Origin: JAZOTM01 sp045657625
Lineage (GTDB): Bacteria; Bacillota; Clostridia; Lachnospirales; Lachnospiraceae
DNA: 64,000 nt
Direction: 5' to 3'
NCBI GenBank assembly: GCA_045657625.1
Contig: JAZOTM010000009.1
Span: forward strand, 62,001 to 126,000
In this document: positions 17,177-26,181 of the stretch, piece by piece
Position numbering within the stretch: the stretch's first letter is position 1
Layout: the number at the start of each line of letters is the position of its first letter
Position numbers and translations under genes: made by a program
Notes under the pieces: generated by a model
The model's input: only the letters and a program-made list of their open reading frames with translations
Databases searched by the model: none
Told to the model about the DNA's origin: nothing

Positions 17177-18436
17177 ATGGATAAAGAATATGTCAAACAC
17201 AAATTAAAACACAACGGCGAGCGTCTGTTTATCGTGCTAAAATGGGTGATTTTTTCCATTTTATCCGGCATCTTAATCGGCATCATCGGTGCCGTCTTCT
17301 CTCTTTTACTAAAAGATGTGACCAATTTGCGAGGTGCACATCCGCAAATTGTATTCGCCCTACCCTTAGGTGGTCTGGTCATTGTCTTTTGTTACAAGCT
17401 TTTTCATAATGAAAAAGACTCCGGCACCAACCTGATTTTATCCGCGATTCATTCCGGGGATCATGTGCCTCTTCGCATGGCACCTTCCATTTTTATTTCC
17501 ACCATCTTGACCCATTTGTTTGGTGGTTCTGCCGGACGCGAAGGCGCAGCCCTTCAGCTTGGCGGAAGTATTGGTGGTTCCTTAGGGAAAGTTTTTCGTT
17601 TAAATGAAAAAGACCAACATATCATGATGATGTGCGGTATGAGTGCCGCCTTCTCTACACTTTTTGGAACTCCATTGGCCGCTGCTATTTTTTCGATGGA
17701 AGTAGTCAGTGTCGGCATTATGCATTATTCTGCGTTGGTGCCTTGCGTCATTGCTTCCTTGGTTGCACGGGAAGTAGCAAATCTCTTTGGTGTCTCCGGA
17801 GATCAATTTTTGCTTAGCACCATTCCAACCTTCCAATTAAAAAGTGCAGCCATGATCGCACTTCTTGCCATCTTAGCTGCACTGGTAAGTATTTTATTTT
17901 GTGTGGCTTTGCATACGTCCGCGCACTTTTTTCAAAAAATCAAAAATCCCTATTTCCGGATTTTTCTTGGCGGTGCCTTAGTCCTTTTCCTCACCCTTCT
18001 TGTAGGTGACCAGACTTACAATGGTGCCGGATTAAATGTCATTGAGCAATGTTTTAGCGGCAACGTATTTCCGCTGGCCTTCTTACTAAAAATCATATTT
18101 ACAGCAGTCACCATCGGTTCCGGATATAAAGGGGGCGAAATTGTTCCCACCTTCTTTATTGGAGCCTCCTTTGGCGCACTGTTTGCCATGATTAGCGGTA
18201 TGGATACCGGACTTTGTACAGCCGTAGGCATGACTGCCGTCTTCTGCGGTGTTACCAATTGCCCCATTACTTCGCTGCTCATTAGTTTTGAGTTGTTTGG
18301 GTTCCAAGGCCGCGCATACTTCTTACTGGCCGTAGCCATCAGTTACGCTTTATCCGGCTATTTCGGACTCTACAGTAGCCAGAAAATTGTTTATAGCAAA
18401 TACAAAACAAACTTTATCAACAAGCATACACATTAA
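17177..18436 (+). CDS. ClC-family chloride channel/transporter
   Basis: The 419-residue membrane protein has about ten hydrophobic segments and ClC signatures. These are GGSAGREGAALQLGGSIGG (about residues 116-134) with the gating Glu122, and GSGYKGGEIVPTFFIGASFG for the second anion-binding loop. At the position of the proton-relay Glu of exchangers, the protein reads FSMEVV, with Val175. The chosen ATG at 17177 has ACGAGGAA upstream; an ATG at 17141 has no ribosome site. The 3' end overlaps the convergent trpG gene by 20 bases. Confidence 0.88.
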   Translation: MDKEYVKHKLKHNGERLFIVLKWVIFSILSGILIGIIGAVFSLLLKDVTNLRGAHPQIVFALPLGGLVIVFCYKLFHNEKDSGTNLILSAIHSGDHVPLRMAPSIFISTILTHLFGGSAGREGAALQLGGSIGGSLGKVFRLNEKDQHIMMMCGMSAAFSTLFGTPLAAAIFSMEVVSVGIMHYSALVPCVIASLVAREVANLFGVSGDQFLLSTIPTFQLKSAAMIALLAILAALVSILFCVALHTSAHFFQKIKNPYFRIFLGGALVLFLTLLVGDQTYNGAGLNVIEQCFSGNVFPLAFLLKIIFTAVTIGSGYKGGEIVPTFFIGASFGALFAMISGMDTGLCTAVGMTAVFCGVTNCPITSLLISFELFGFQGRAYFLLAVAISYALSGYFGLYSSQKIVYSKYKTNFINKHTH

Positions 18437-18992
18437 AAAAATTCTGTAGCATCGCAGTTCCATGCGGAGTCAAAATGGATTCCGGGTGGAATTGCATGCC
18501 AAATATAGGGTATTCTTTGTGTTTTACCGCCATGATTTCTCCGTCCTCTGCAATTGCAAGGACTTCTAAAGAATCCGGCACAGAATCTGCCGCACATACC
18601 AAAGAATGATAACGCGCCACTTTCACAGGATCCGCAATGCCTTCAAACAACGCACAGCCTTCCTTCGTAGCAATCACAGATTGCTTCCCATGCATCATTT
18701 CCTTTGCATAAGTGATTTTCCCACCAAACACTTCACAAATTGCCTGGTGCCCAAGGCACACCCCAAGAATCGGAATTTTCCCTGCAAATTGTCGAATGAC
18801 TTCTTCACAGATTCCTGCATCCTTGGGCTTTCCCGGTCCCGGGGAAAGGACGATGTGCGTCGGCTTTTTCTCAGCGATTTCTTCCAAAGTTATGGCGTCA
18901 TTTCTTACCACTTCTACCTCCGGCATGATCTCGCCGATTTTTTGGTACAAATTATAGGAAAAACTATCGTAATTGTCGATTAATAAAATCAT
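18417..18992 (-). CDS. trpG: Anthranilate synthase component II (glutamine amidotransferase)
   Basis: It supplies ammonia from glutamine to TrpE. The 191-residue class I amidotransferase has LIDNYDSFSYN at the N-terminus, the oxyanion region LSPGPGKP, the nucleophile Cys in GVCLGHQAI (about residues 77-85), and the catalytic His-Glu in FHPES near the C-terminus. The ATG overlaps the trpE stop in an ATGA, so translation is coupled. The reading frame extends further upstream, but that part is an out-of-frame reading of trpE. It is the last gene of the trp operon. Confidence 0.95.
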   Translation of the reverse strand: MILLIDNYDSFSYNLYQKIGEIMPEVEVVRNDAITLEEIAEKKPTHIVLSPGPGKPKDAGICEEVIRQFAGKIPILGVCLGHQAICEVFGGKITYAKEMMHGKQSVIATKEGCALFEGIADPVKVARYHSLVCAADSVPDSLEVLAIAEDGEIMAVKHKEYPIFGMQFHPESILTPHGTAMLQNFFNVYAC

Positions 18993-20506
18993 TCCAGCCC
19001 TCCATTTGCGGCTTCCACTGCTTTTACCACAGCCTTTGCCTTGTTGATACATTCCTGGGCTTCCTTTTCCGGCACAGAATCTGCTACGATTCCCGCTCCG
19101 GAGCGAATCCATACCCGGTCGTTTTCCTTATACGCTAGGCGGATTGCAATGCAAACATCTGCATTTCCGGTGAAATCCAAATAACCCAAAGCTCCTCCAT
19201 AAAGACCACGTTTGCTGCCTTCCAATTCTTCAATAATCTCACAAGCCCTTATTTTCGGTGCGCCGGAAAGCGTGCCTGCAGGAAGTACCGCATTGATTGC
19301 ATCAATGGCATCCAAGCCTTCCTGCAAATCCGCCTGTACCTCTGAGCCGATGTGCATCACATGGGAAAAACGTTCTATTTCCATATACTTCACCACTTCC
19401 ACAGATCCGATTTTTCCAATGCGTCCCAAATCATTTCGGCCCAAATCCACCAGCATATTGTGCTCTGCCCGCTCTTTTTCATCCTGCAAAAGTTCTTGTT
19501 CCAGAGCAAAATCTTCTTTCAAATCCTTGCCTCTTGGTCTGGTGCCTGCCAAAGGATAGGTATGTACCCGCCCGTTTTGCACGCTTACCAGCGTCTCCGG
19601 GGATGCTCCCGCAATTTCCATGGTATTTCCGGAAAAATAAAGCATATAAGGAGAAGGATTTTCGCTACGCAAGTACCGATAGGTATCAAACAAACTGCCC
19701 TCCGCCTTTGCGCACATGGGATTGGATAAAACCACCTGGAAAATATCTCCTTCGCGAATGTATTCCTTCGCCTTTTTTACCATATCTCCGTAAGCTTCTT
19801 CTGAAAACTTCGGCTTCAATTCCGATTGTAACGTAAGTGGCGGAAATGCAAATTTTCGGTTGCTACGCAATAGTTTCTTTAACACAAGCAATTTCTTTTC
19901 CGCCTGTTGATAAGCCGTAAAACAAGCTTTTTCAAAGGCTTCTTCCGAATCTGCATTCTCCGGCAACATCACGCCGGTAATCAAATAGATTTTCTGTTTA
20001 AAATGATCAAATGCAATGACATCCTGGAACAACATAAAATCCAAATCGGCGCTGTCCCCTTCCGCCATACAAGCTTCTAACACCGGTTCATTGTATTTGA
20101 TGTAATCATAGGAAAAAAATCCCACTAAGCCACCGGTAAAAGGCGGTAATTCCGAAAGTTTCGGGGTCTTGTAATCCGCCAAAATCTTTCGAAGCACCTC
20201 TGCCGGATGCGCAACACGCGTTTCTTCCACCACACGCAGGGTATCTCCCACCGTTTCTTTGATGGTCATCACATGGTTTTTACAAGTGATTTCATATTCC
20301 GGCTGAAATCCCAAAAAAGAATAACGACCCCAGTTTTCCGATTGGCATGCGCTTTCCAACACAAAGCACTGTAAACTCACACTTTTCAGTGTGCGCATGA
20401 CTTCAATCGGCGTAAAGGAATCTGCCAGCATTTCTACTGCCACGGGAATACGCTTATATTCTCTTTTTTTTGCAAAAGCAAGTACTTCCTCAAAACTAGG
20501 ATGCAT
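18989..20506 (-). CDS. trpE: Anthranilate synthase component I
   Basis: It converts chorismate to anthranilate. The 505-residue enzyme has the N-terminal regulatory half with the feedback-site motif LESACQSENWGRYSFLG, and the chorismate-binding half. The latter shows IREGDIFQVVLSNP, AGTRPRGKD, NMLVDLGRNDLGRIG, AGTLSGAPKIRACEII and IRSGAGIVADSVPEKE. All core motifs are present. The start overlaps the trpA end by 11 bases. In this operon trpE and trpG come last, whereas most trp operons start with them. Confidence 0.96.
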   Translation of the reverse strand: MHPSFEEVLAFAKKREYKRIPVAVEMLADSFTPIEVMRTLKSVSLQCFVLESACQSENWGRYSFLGFQPEYEITCKNHVMTIKETVGDTLRVVEETRVAHPAEVLRKILADYKTPKLSELPPFTGGLVGFFSYDYIKYNEPVLEACMAEGDSADLDFMLFQDVIAFDHFKQKIYLITGVMLPENADSEEAFEKACFTAYQQAEKKLLVLKKLLRSNRKFAFPPLTLQSELKPKFSEEAYGDMVKKAKEYIREGDIFQVVLSNPMCAKAEGSLFDTYRYLRSENPSPYMLYFSGNTMEIAGASPETLVSVQNGRVHTYPLAGTRPRGKDLKEDFALEQELLQDEKERAEHNMLVDLGRNDLGRIGKIGSVEVVKYMEIERFSHVMHIGSEVQADLQEGLDAIDAINAVLPAGTLSGAPKIRACEIIEELEGSKRGLYGGALGYLDFTGNADVCIAIRLAYKENDRVWIRSGAGIVADSVPEKEAQECINKAKAVVKAVEAANGGLE

Positions 20507-21272
20507 AATAAGCCTCTTTCATTTCCTTCACAAATTTGCCCACTTCATCCGGGGCATCTTTTCCATATTTTTCAATTACACGTACAATAGCAGATCCCAC
20601 AATGGCGCCATCGGAAATATTTGCCATTTCTGCAGCCTGCTCCGGTGTAGAAATCCCAAATCCCACTGCACAAGGGACATCGGTGACTTTACGAACACGT
20701 TCCACTGTGGTTTTTAAATCTCCGGTGATTTTACTTCTTTCCCCGGTCACCCCAAGGCTGGAAACCAAATACAAGAATCCTTTTGCTTCCTTCGCAATCA
20801 TTTCCACACGGCCTTCGGAAGTCGGTGCAATCATAGAAACAAATTCAACTTCATAGCGTGATGCCACACTTTCAAATTCTTCCTTTTCTTCATAAGGTAC
20901 ATCCGGCAAAATAATTCCGGAAATACCACTTTCCTTGCATTTCTTGAAAAATCCGTCGTTGCCATAGGAATAAACCACATTGGCGTAAGTCATAAATACA
21001 AGCGGTACCTCCACTTCACTGCTGACTTCCTTCACCATAGCAAAGACATCATCTGTAGTAATGCCGTTGGAAAGAGCTCTTAAATTGGCCTGCATAATCA
21101 CAGGTCCTTCAGCCGTTGGATCTGAGAACGGAATTCCCAGTTCAATCAAGTCTGCTCCATTTTCCGCCAATGCATGGATGATTTTCTTTGTGGTTTCCAA
21201 ATCCGGATCCCCACAAGTAATGAATGGAATAAATGCTTTTTTATTTTCAAATGCCTGTCTGATTTTATTCAT
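20496..21272 (-). CDS. trpA: Tryptophan synthase alpha chain
   Basis: It cleaves indole-3-glycerol phosphate and passes indole to TrpB. The 258-residue TIM barrel has FIPFITCGDPDLE near the N-terminus and ADLIELGIPFSDPTAEGP with the catalytic Glu and Asp. LPDVPYEEKEEF, VSSLGVTGERS and the phosphate-binding VGFGISTPEQAAEM and GAIVGSAIV follow. The ATG at 21272 has AGAGGAGAAG upstream and lies inside the last codons of trpB, an 8-base overlap that suggests coupled synthesis. Confidence 0.96.
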   Translation of the reverse strand: MNKIRQAFENKKAFIPFITCGDPDLETTKKIIHALAENGADLIELGIPFSDPTAEGPVIMQANLRALSNGITTDDVFAMVKEVSSEVEVPLVFMTYANVVYSYGNDGFFKKCKESGISGIILPDVPYEEKEEFESVASRYEVEFVSMIAPTSEGRVEMIAKEAKGFLYLVSSLGVTGERSKITGDLKTTVERVRKVTDVPCAVGFGISTPEQAAEMANISDGAIVGSAIVRVIEKYGKDAPDEVGKFVKEMKEAYYAS

Positions 21273-23046
21273 GAATATCTTCTCCTCTGTAACGTGCCAT
21301 CGCTGCACAATCTTTGTCTCCTCTACCGGATACGGTTACTAAAATAATCTGGTCTTTACGCATGGTTGGTGCCAACTTCTTTGCATAAGCAATGGCATGG
21401 GATGATTCAATGGCTGCGATAATTCCCTCTGTCTTTGCAATGTATTCGAAGGCATCTACGGCTTCTTCGTCTGTAATCGGTACATATTCCGCTCTACCAA
21501 TGTCATGTAAATATGCATGTTCCGGTCCAACACCCGGATAATCCAAACCTGCAGAAATAGAGTAAACCGGTGCAATCTGACCATATTTATCCTGGCAGAA
21601 ATAAGATTTCATACCATGGAAAATACCGATTTTTCCGGTATTTACCGTAGCAGCGGTTTCAAAAGTATCAATGCCTCTACCTGCAGCTTCACAGCCAATC
21701 AAGCGTACATTTTCATCCTCAATATAGTGATAAAAACTTCCGATGGCATTACTTCCACCACCAACGCAAGCCAACACAGCATCCGGAAGACGACCTTCCT
21801 TTTCCAAAATCTGCTGTTTGGACTCTCTGGAAATCACAGCCTGGAAATCACGTACGATGGTTGGGAACGGATGAGGACCCATTACAGATCCCAAACAATA
21901 ATGGGTATCTTCAATACGATTGGTCCATTCTCTCATAGCCTCCGAAACCGCATCCTTTAGAGTTGCAGTTCCGCTGGTAACCGGGATGACTTCTGCCCCA
22001 AGCAAACGCATACGATAAACGTTTAATGCCTGTCGATCCGTATCCTCTTTTCCCATAAATACTACACACTCCATACCAAGCAATGCTGCCGCAGTCGCTG
22101 TTGCGACTCCATGCTGTCCGGCGCCTGTTTCTGCAATTAATCTGGTCTTTCCCATTTTCTTTGCAAGAAGGGCCTGTCCTAACACATTGTTGATTTTGTG
22201 AGAACCGGTATGATTCAAATCTTCTCTCTTTAAATAAATCTTGGCTCCGCCCAAATCTTTGGTCATTTTCTCTGCGTAATAAAGCAAACTTGGACGTCCT
22301 GCATACTCATCCAACAACGTCTTTAATTCTCGATTGAACTCCGGATCATCCTTGTAATGATTGTAAGCTTCGTTCAACTCATTTACCGCATTCATCAAGG
22401 TTTCCGGAATGTACTGTCCGCCGTGTACCCCGAAACGACCGGTATCATCTTTTTTCTCTCTGACTGTATTTACAAACTCTGTCATTTTCTTCGCATCCTT
22501 TACATGATTCGTTTCAATACCGGAACTTACATCGACACCAAAAGGATTTACCTTTTCGATGGCACTTTTTACATTGGCATTGTCCAAACCGCCGGCCAAG
22601 ATAAACGGACGGCTACTGTTAGAAAGCAAGTTCCAATCGAAGGTTTCTCCGGTTCCTTTTCCGGTATCAAAAAGCAACATGTCCGCGCTGGACTGTTCTG
22701 CCTTTTCCAAATCGCTTTCCACCGTCAAATGGAAGGTTTTGATAACCGGAATCTGTTTTTCCTGCAATTCTTTGATATAGCTTTCGCTTTCGTTTCCATG
22801 AAGCTGCGCCACATCAATGATTTGTTCCTCATACAGTTCCTCGATTTCTTCCTTGTCCGCATCCACAAAAACACCTACGCTTTTAATCTCGGGACGAAGC
22901 AACGCTTTCAATTCCTTGGCTCTGGATTTGGTTACATTTCTTTTGCTTTTTTCATAGAAAACAAAACCCACATATTCCGGCTTTAATTCATTTGCTTTTT
23001 GAATATCTTCTTCTCTTGTTAATCCACATAACTTAATACTTGTCAT
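21265..23046 (-). CDS. trpFB: Fused phosphoribosylanthranilate isomerase - tryptophan synthase beta chain
   Basis: The 593-residue protein joins two enzymes in one frame. Residues about 1-197 are TrpF, with IKLCGLTREEDI, YVGFVFYEKSKRNVT, AQLHGNES and FILAGGLD, then GVDVSSGIE. From about residue 200, TrpB begins with GRFGVHGGQYIPETLM. It has the PLP lysine in NHTGSHKINN, ETGAGQHGVATA, and the phosphate loop GGGSNAIG. The joint is short (NTVREKKDDTGRFG) and there is no stop or frameshift. The order on one chain follows neither reaction sequence nor the usual separate genes. It starts three bases after trpC. Confidence 0.96.
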   Translation of the reverse strand: MTSIKLCGLTREEDIQKANELKPEYVGFVFYEKSKRNVTKSRAKELKALLRPEIKSVGVFVDADKEEIEELYEEQIIDVAQLHGNESESYIKELQEKQIPVIKTFHLTVESDLEKAEQSSADMLLFDTGKGTGETFDWNLLSNSSRPFILAGGLDNANVKSAIEKVNPFGVDVSSGIETNHVKDAKKMTEFVNTVREKKDDTGRFGVHGGQYIPETLMNAVNELNEAYNHYKDDPEFNRELKTLLDEYAGRPSLLYYAEKMTKDLGGAKIYLKREDLNHTGSHKINNVLGQALLAKKMGKTRLIAETGAGQHGVATATAAALLGMECVVFMGKEDTDRQALNVYRMRLLGAEVIPVTSGTATLKDAVSEAMREWTNRIEDTHYCLGSVMGPHPFPTIVRDFQAVISRESKQQILEKEGRLPDAVLACVGGGSNAIGSFYHYIEDENVRLIGCEAAGRGIDTFETAATVNTGKIGIFHGMKSYFCQDKYGQIAPVYSISAGLDYPGVGPEHAYLHDIGRAEYVPITDEEAVDAFEYIAKTEGIIAAIESSHAIAYAKKLAPTMRKDQIILVTVSGRGDKDCAAMARYRGEDIHE

Positions 23047-23048
23047 TT

Positions 23049-23834
23049 CTATACTCCTTTCAACTTGGCCAATGCCTCTTTCTTATTCTCTTGTTTCATC
23101 ATATATTCCCCAATCAAGCAGGCATTCACCCCTTGTTCCTTTAAAGGAGCCACATCTCCTTCTCCGGAAATTCCGCTTTCCGATACAAAAATCACATCGG
23201 AAGGAATGAGATTTCTCAATTGTAACGTGGTCTTTGTGTCCACGGTAAAATCCTTTAAATTGCGATTATTTACACCAATCATACGAGCCCCGGCCCGCAA
23301 TGCCATTTGAATTTCTTCTGCATCATGCGCTTCTACCAAAGCACTGAGTCCCAAGTCCTCACAAATCTGCAAGGAACGCGCCAGTTCCTTTTCCGTTAAA
23401 ATACTGCAAATCAAAAGCACTGCCGAAGCCCCTAAAATCTTTGCCTCATAAATCATATAGGGATCCACCACAAAGTCCTTACGGATACAAGGGATACTGA
23501 CGATTTCTGCAATTTCTTGCAAATACTGATCTTTTCCCAAAAACCATCGTGGTTCGGTCAAAACGGAAATGCAATCCGCTCCGGCCTTTTCGTATTCCTT
23601 GGCGATTTGCAAATAAGGAAATTCCTTTGCAATCAGCCCTTTGGAAGGCGATGCTTTCTTGCATTCACAGATAAAAGATAATTCTTCTCCCTGCAAAGCC
23701 TTTTCAAAGGAAAAATATCCCTTTGGCATTACCTCGGCCCGTTCCTTCATCTCCTCATAGGAAAGAAGTTTCTTTTTTTCCTGCACGCGAAATCTTGCGT
23801 AATTTGCTAGTTGCTCTAATATGTTTGTTGCCAA
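23049..23834 (-). CDS. trpC: Indole-3-glycerol-phosphate synthase
   Basis: It closes the indole ring from carboxyphenylribulose phosphate. The 261-residue barrel has the catalytic motifs FICECKKASPSKGLI, VLTEPRWFLG, CIRKDFVVDPYMIYEA, LVEAHDAEEI and GVNNRNLKDFTVD. VSESGISGEGD and CLIGEYMM, which bind phosphate, follow. The start is a TTG at 23834 with GAAGGAG in the end of trpD; no better in-frame ATG exists nearby. It lies between trpD and the trpF-trpB fusion. Confidence 0.95.
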   Translation of the reverse strand: MATNILEQLANYARFRVQEKKKLLSYEEMKERAEVMPKGYFSFEKALQGEELSFICECKKASPSKGLIAKEFPYLQIAKEYEKAGADCISVLTEPRWFLGKDQYLQEIAEIVSIPCIRKDFVVDPYMIYEAKILGASAVLLICSILTEKELARSLQICEDLGLSALVEAHDAEEIQMALRAGARMIGVNNRNLKDFTVDTKTTLQLRNLIPSDVIFVSESGISGEGDVAPLKEQGVNACLIGEYMMKQENKKEALAKLKGV

Positions 23835-23838
23835 AAAT

Positions 23839-24864
23839 CTATACTCCTTCGTTGCTCAATGTAATAAAGTCTTCCAGGGTCTTATAAGCTTTTCCGGAAT
23901 CAATCAATTCCGCCGCCAATTGCACCCCTTCCTCCATGGAGTTTGCTTTGCCTCCGATATAAAGGGAAGCTCCGGCATTCAAAAGTACTGCCTCTCGTTT
24001 CGCACCTTTTTCTTCGCCCTTTAAAATGGCTCTGGTAATGGATGCGTTTTCTTCCGGTGTGCCGCCCTTCAATTCCTCTTTGGTGCAAGTATGTAATCCA
24101 AACTGCTCCGGTGTAATGGTATAAGTTTTGTACCATCCATCCTTGATTTCGCAGATTTTGGTAGGAGCACTCATGGAAATCTCATCCAGCTTGTCCATGC
24201 CGTACACCACCATACCGCGTTTGACACCGATTTGAATCAATACCTGCGCCAATGACTCAACCAAATATTCATCATATACGCCCAACAATTGCATCTGTGG
24301 CCTTGCCGGATTGGTTAAGGGTCCTAAAATATTAAATACAGTTCGGAATCCCAATTCCTTTCGAATGGCACCCACATATTTCATAGAGGTGTGATACTTC
24401 TGTGCGAAGAAGAAACACATACCTACTTTTTCCAAAAGTTCTATGCACTTTTCCGGATCCTGCGCTATTTGTACCCCCAGCGCTTCCAAACAATCTGCCG
24501 TTCCGCAAAGGGAAGAAGCTGCACGATTTCCATGCTTTGCCACTTTCATACCACCGGCTGCCGCCACAAGGGCTGATGTGGTGGAAATATTAAAACTCTG
24601 TGCATGATCTCCACCGGTACCAACAATTTCAAAAATGTCCATGTTGGTATCCACCTTCACTGCATGCTCTCTCATGGCTGTGGCACAACCTGCGATTTCA
24701 TCTCTGGTTTCTGCCTTTGCACTTTTTGTCGAAAGTGCAGATAAAAATGCAGCGTTCTGCGTCGGTGTGCTTTCGCCGTTCATAATTTCATTCATAACGG
24801 CATACGCCTCGTCGTAGGTTAAATCTCCTTTGTTTACGATTTTTTCAATTGCTTCTTTAATCAT
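23839..24864 (-). CDS. trpD: Anthranilate phosphoribosyltransferase
   Basis: It attaches phosphoribosyl pyrophosphate to anthranilate. The 341-residue protein has GESTPTQNAAFL, the PRPP-binding glycine loop EIVGTGGDHAQSFNIST (about residues 77-93), KHGNRAASS (about 106-114), and GPLTNPARPQMQLLGVY. The ATG at 24864 has AAAGGGG upstream. It is the first structural gene of the operon, directly after the T-box leader, where trpE usually stands. Confidence 0.96.
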   Translation of the reverse strand: MIKEAIEKIVNKGDLTYDEAYAVMNEIMNGESTPTQNAAFLSALSTKSAKAETRDEIAGCATAMREHAVKVDTNMDIFEIVGTGGDHAQSFNISTTSALVAAAGGMKVAKHGNRAASSLCGTADCLEALGVQIAQDPEKCIELLEKVGMCFFFAQKYHTSMKYVGAIRKELGFRTVFNILGPLTNPARPQMQLLGVYDEYLVESLAQVLIQIGVKRGMVVYGMDKLDEISMSAPTKICEIKDGWYKTYTITPEQFGLHTCTKEELKGGTPEENASITRAILKGEEKGAKREAVLLNAGASLYIGGKANSMEEGVQLAAELIDSGKAYKTLEDFITLSNEGV

Positions 24865-24952
24865 TTGAATCCCCTTTCCTGTATGGAGATTTTGATTTGA
24901 GTCAAGGACCATGGTATTTTTTAGATCATAGGAAAGAAATTCTCTAGGATAT

Positions 24953-25267
24953 AAAAAAAGTCCCTGATAAAAGCTACTTCGCTTCTATCAAGGACGAATC
25001 TCTCCGTGGTGCCACCTTGTTTCGTTTTGATGAATAAAAAAAAAGATATTTCCAAAATCGGAAATATCTGCCACCCATTTCAAAACCTCTTAGATACATA
25101 TCAATATCGCACCCCTATAACGTGAGGATCACGGCTCCGCTACTAAACTTTCACTTTGCATCTCAGCAAACCCATTCCTGTAATCTAGCTTTATCGGATT
25201 TCACCGCCCCGACTCTCTGTGAAAACATCAAATACAGTACTCTTTTTGCTTCATCGATTTTTACTAT
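24953..25267 (-). promoter_or_regulatory. T-box leader (tRNA-Trp responsive) of the trp operon
   Basis: On the minus strand the T-box core AAGGTGGCACCACGGAGA lies at about 24998-25020. It is followed by a terminator stem (24960-24995, GTCCTTGATAGAAGC pairing with GCTTTTATCAGGGAC) and seven T residues (24953-24959). Upstream is about 250 bases of folded leader. In the core TGGNACC the variable base is C, which pairs with a G discriminator as in bacterial tRNA-Trp. A TGG at 25172-25174, in the context GGAA-TGG-G, is a candidate specifier codon. Uncharged tRNA-Trp should favour the antiterminator and switch on trpDCFBAEG. The core and terminator are clear; the specifier is a best guess. Confidence 0.92.
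25036..25069 (-). terminator. Second terminator-like hairpin inside the T-box leader
   Basis: A perfect 10-bp stem (AGATATTTCC / GGAAATATCT) is followed on the minus strand by at least eight T residues, just before the T-box core. By position it is stem III of the T-box, but its T run makes it look like an intrinsic terminator upstream of the regulated one. Confidence 0.6.
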
Positions 25268-25273
25268 AGTGTT

Positions 25274-25302
25274 ACTTTACCATGGAAAAGTACCCATGTC
25301 AA
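25274..25302 (-). promoter_or_regulatory. Promoter of the trp operon
   Basis: On the minus strand TTGACA (25297-25302) and TAAAGT (25274-25279) are 17 bases apart. Transcription would start near 25267, at the beginning of the T-box leader. Confidence 0.65.
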
Positions 25303-25387
25303 CATATCCTTTTTCTATGTCACAAATAACTTGAGTTCATATCAAAACATTCACATTTTAGAAAAATTTAAGACTTTTTGGGGTTAA

Positions 25388-25431
25388 TTTTTCTGACACT
25401 TCTTGTCTTTTTCTGACATTTTGTGTATAAT
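25388..25431 (+). promoter_or_regulatory. Promoter with direct repeats before the Thr-rich protein gene
   Basis: TTGTCT (25403-25408) and TATAAT (25426-25431) are 17 bases apart. An 11-base direct repeat TTTTTCTGACA lies at 25388-25398 and again at 25408-25418, an exact 20-base period on both sides of the -35 box. Two copies on nearly the same helix face suggest a regulator or sigma-factor contact. The rest of this gap is the trp leader. Confidence 0.55.
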
Positions 25432-25516
25432 GACAGTTACTAAAACTATGTGATTTTGCCTTTCCGGCATAGAATTCACACACACATTCAAACAATTTCA
25501 GAAAGGAGTGACGAAA

Positions 25517-26164
25517 ATGTCAGATATTTCAAACATCACTACGACAGCTCCGTCTCCTACTCCTTCTACTCATACTACGACAGCCGCACAAAGTTCCAAA
25601 GAACCGGTGGTTACTACCAAACAGGAAGTAAAGCAGGATAACACCGAGGAAATTTTAGAAAAGGCATCCGAGTTAACCAATGTAGTATCCGTATCCAAGG
25701 ATGGAGACACGGTTCAAGTCAGCCCGGAAGGAAACGAAACCTTCGCCGATGAAAACAGCATGTCCGTGACACCACGTATGGTGGACACCACGCCGGTGGT
25801 CATGGAAGAAGAAACGGTAAACTTTGAAGTGGAGGCTCCTGCAGAAGAGGACGCTCCTACGCCCAACATCGAGATTACTTCCTATGCAGGGATTACCAAC
25901 CAACAGTTAGAACAATTATATCTGGATGGCATCATCTCTCGTTACGATTACGAGACAGAGTTATCCGATCGAGAAGCCATTTTAGAAGCAGCCAGCGGCA
26001 ATGATAAGGCTCATTTGGAAAAAATGATGGGTTACGAATCTTCTCTTAACAAGACAGAGAATACCGCCCAGGCCATCTCCACTGCATACAGCACCGAGAA
26101 GACTTCCTACAAGCCACAGACTGCAGAAAATGTTTTACAAGCAATGGAAAATATCACCTTCTAA
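25517..26164 (+). CDS. Thr-rich acidic hypothetical protein (215 aa)
   Basis: I do not recognise this protein. The N-terminal 45 residues are rich in Thr, Ser and Pro (TTTAAQSSKEPVVTT) and probably disordered. The middle is strongly acidic. The C-terminal part, from about residue 115, looks folded and helical (NQQLEQLYLDGIISRYDYE). There is no signal peptide or membrane helix. The ATG at 25517 has AAAGGAG upstream; a GTG three codons earlier is in frame. It has its own strong promoter with direct repeats and its own terminator, so it is an independent unit. Confidence 0.7.
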   Translation: MSDISNITTTAPSPTPSTHTTTAAQSSKEPVVTTKQEVKQDNTEEILEKASELTNVVSVSKDGDTVQVSPEGNETFADENSMSVTPRMVDTTPVVMEEETVNFEVEAPAEEDAPTPNIEITSYAGITNQQLEQLYLDGIISRYDYETELSDREAILEAASGNDKAHLEKMMGYESSLNKTENTAQAISTAYSTEKTSYKPQTAENVLQAMENITF

Positions 26165-26181
26165 ATAAAACAATCAATCAG

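Noticed and set aside
18993..19112. N-terminal extension of TrpG by 40 residues
   Set aside because: The extra part is an out-of-frame reading of trpE. The family N-terminus MILLIDNYDSF starts at 18992, overlapping the trpE stop.
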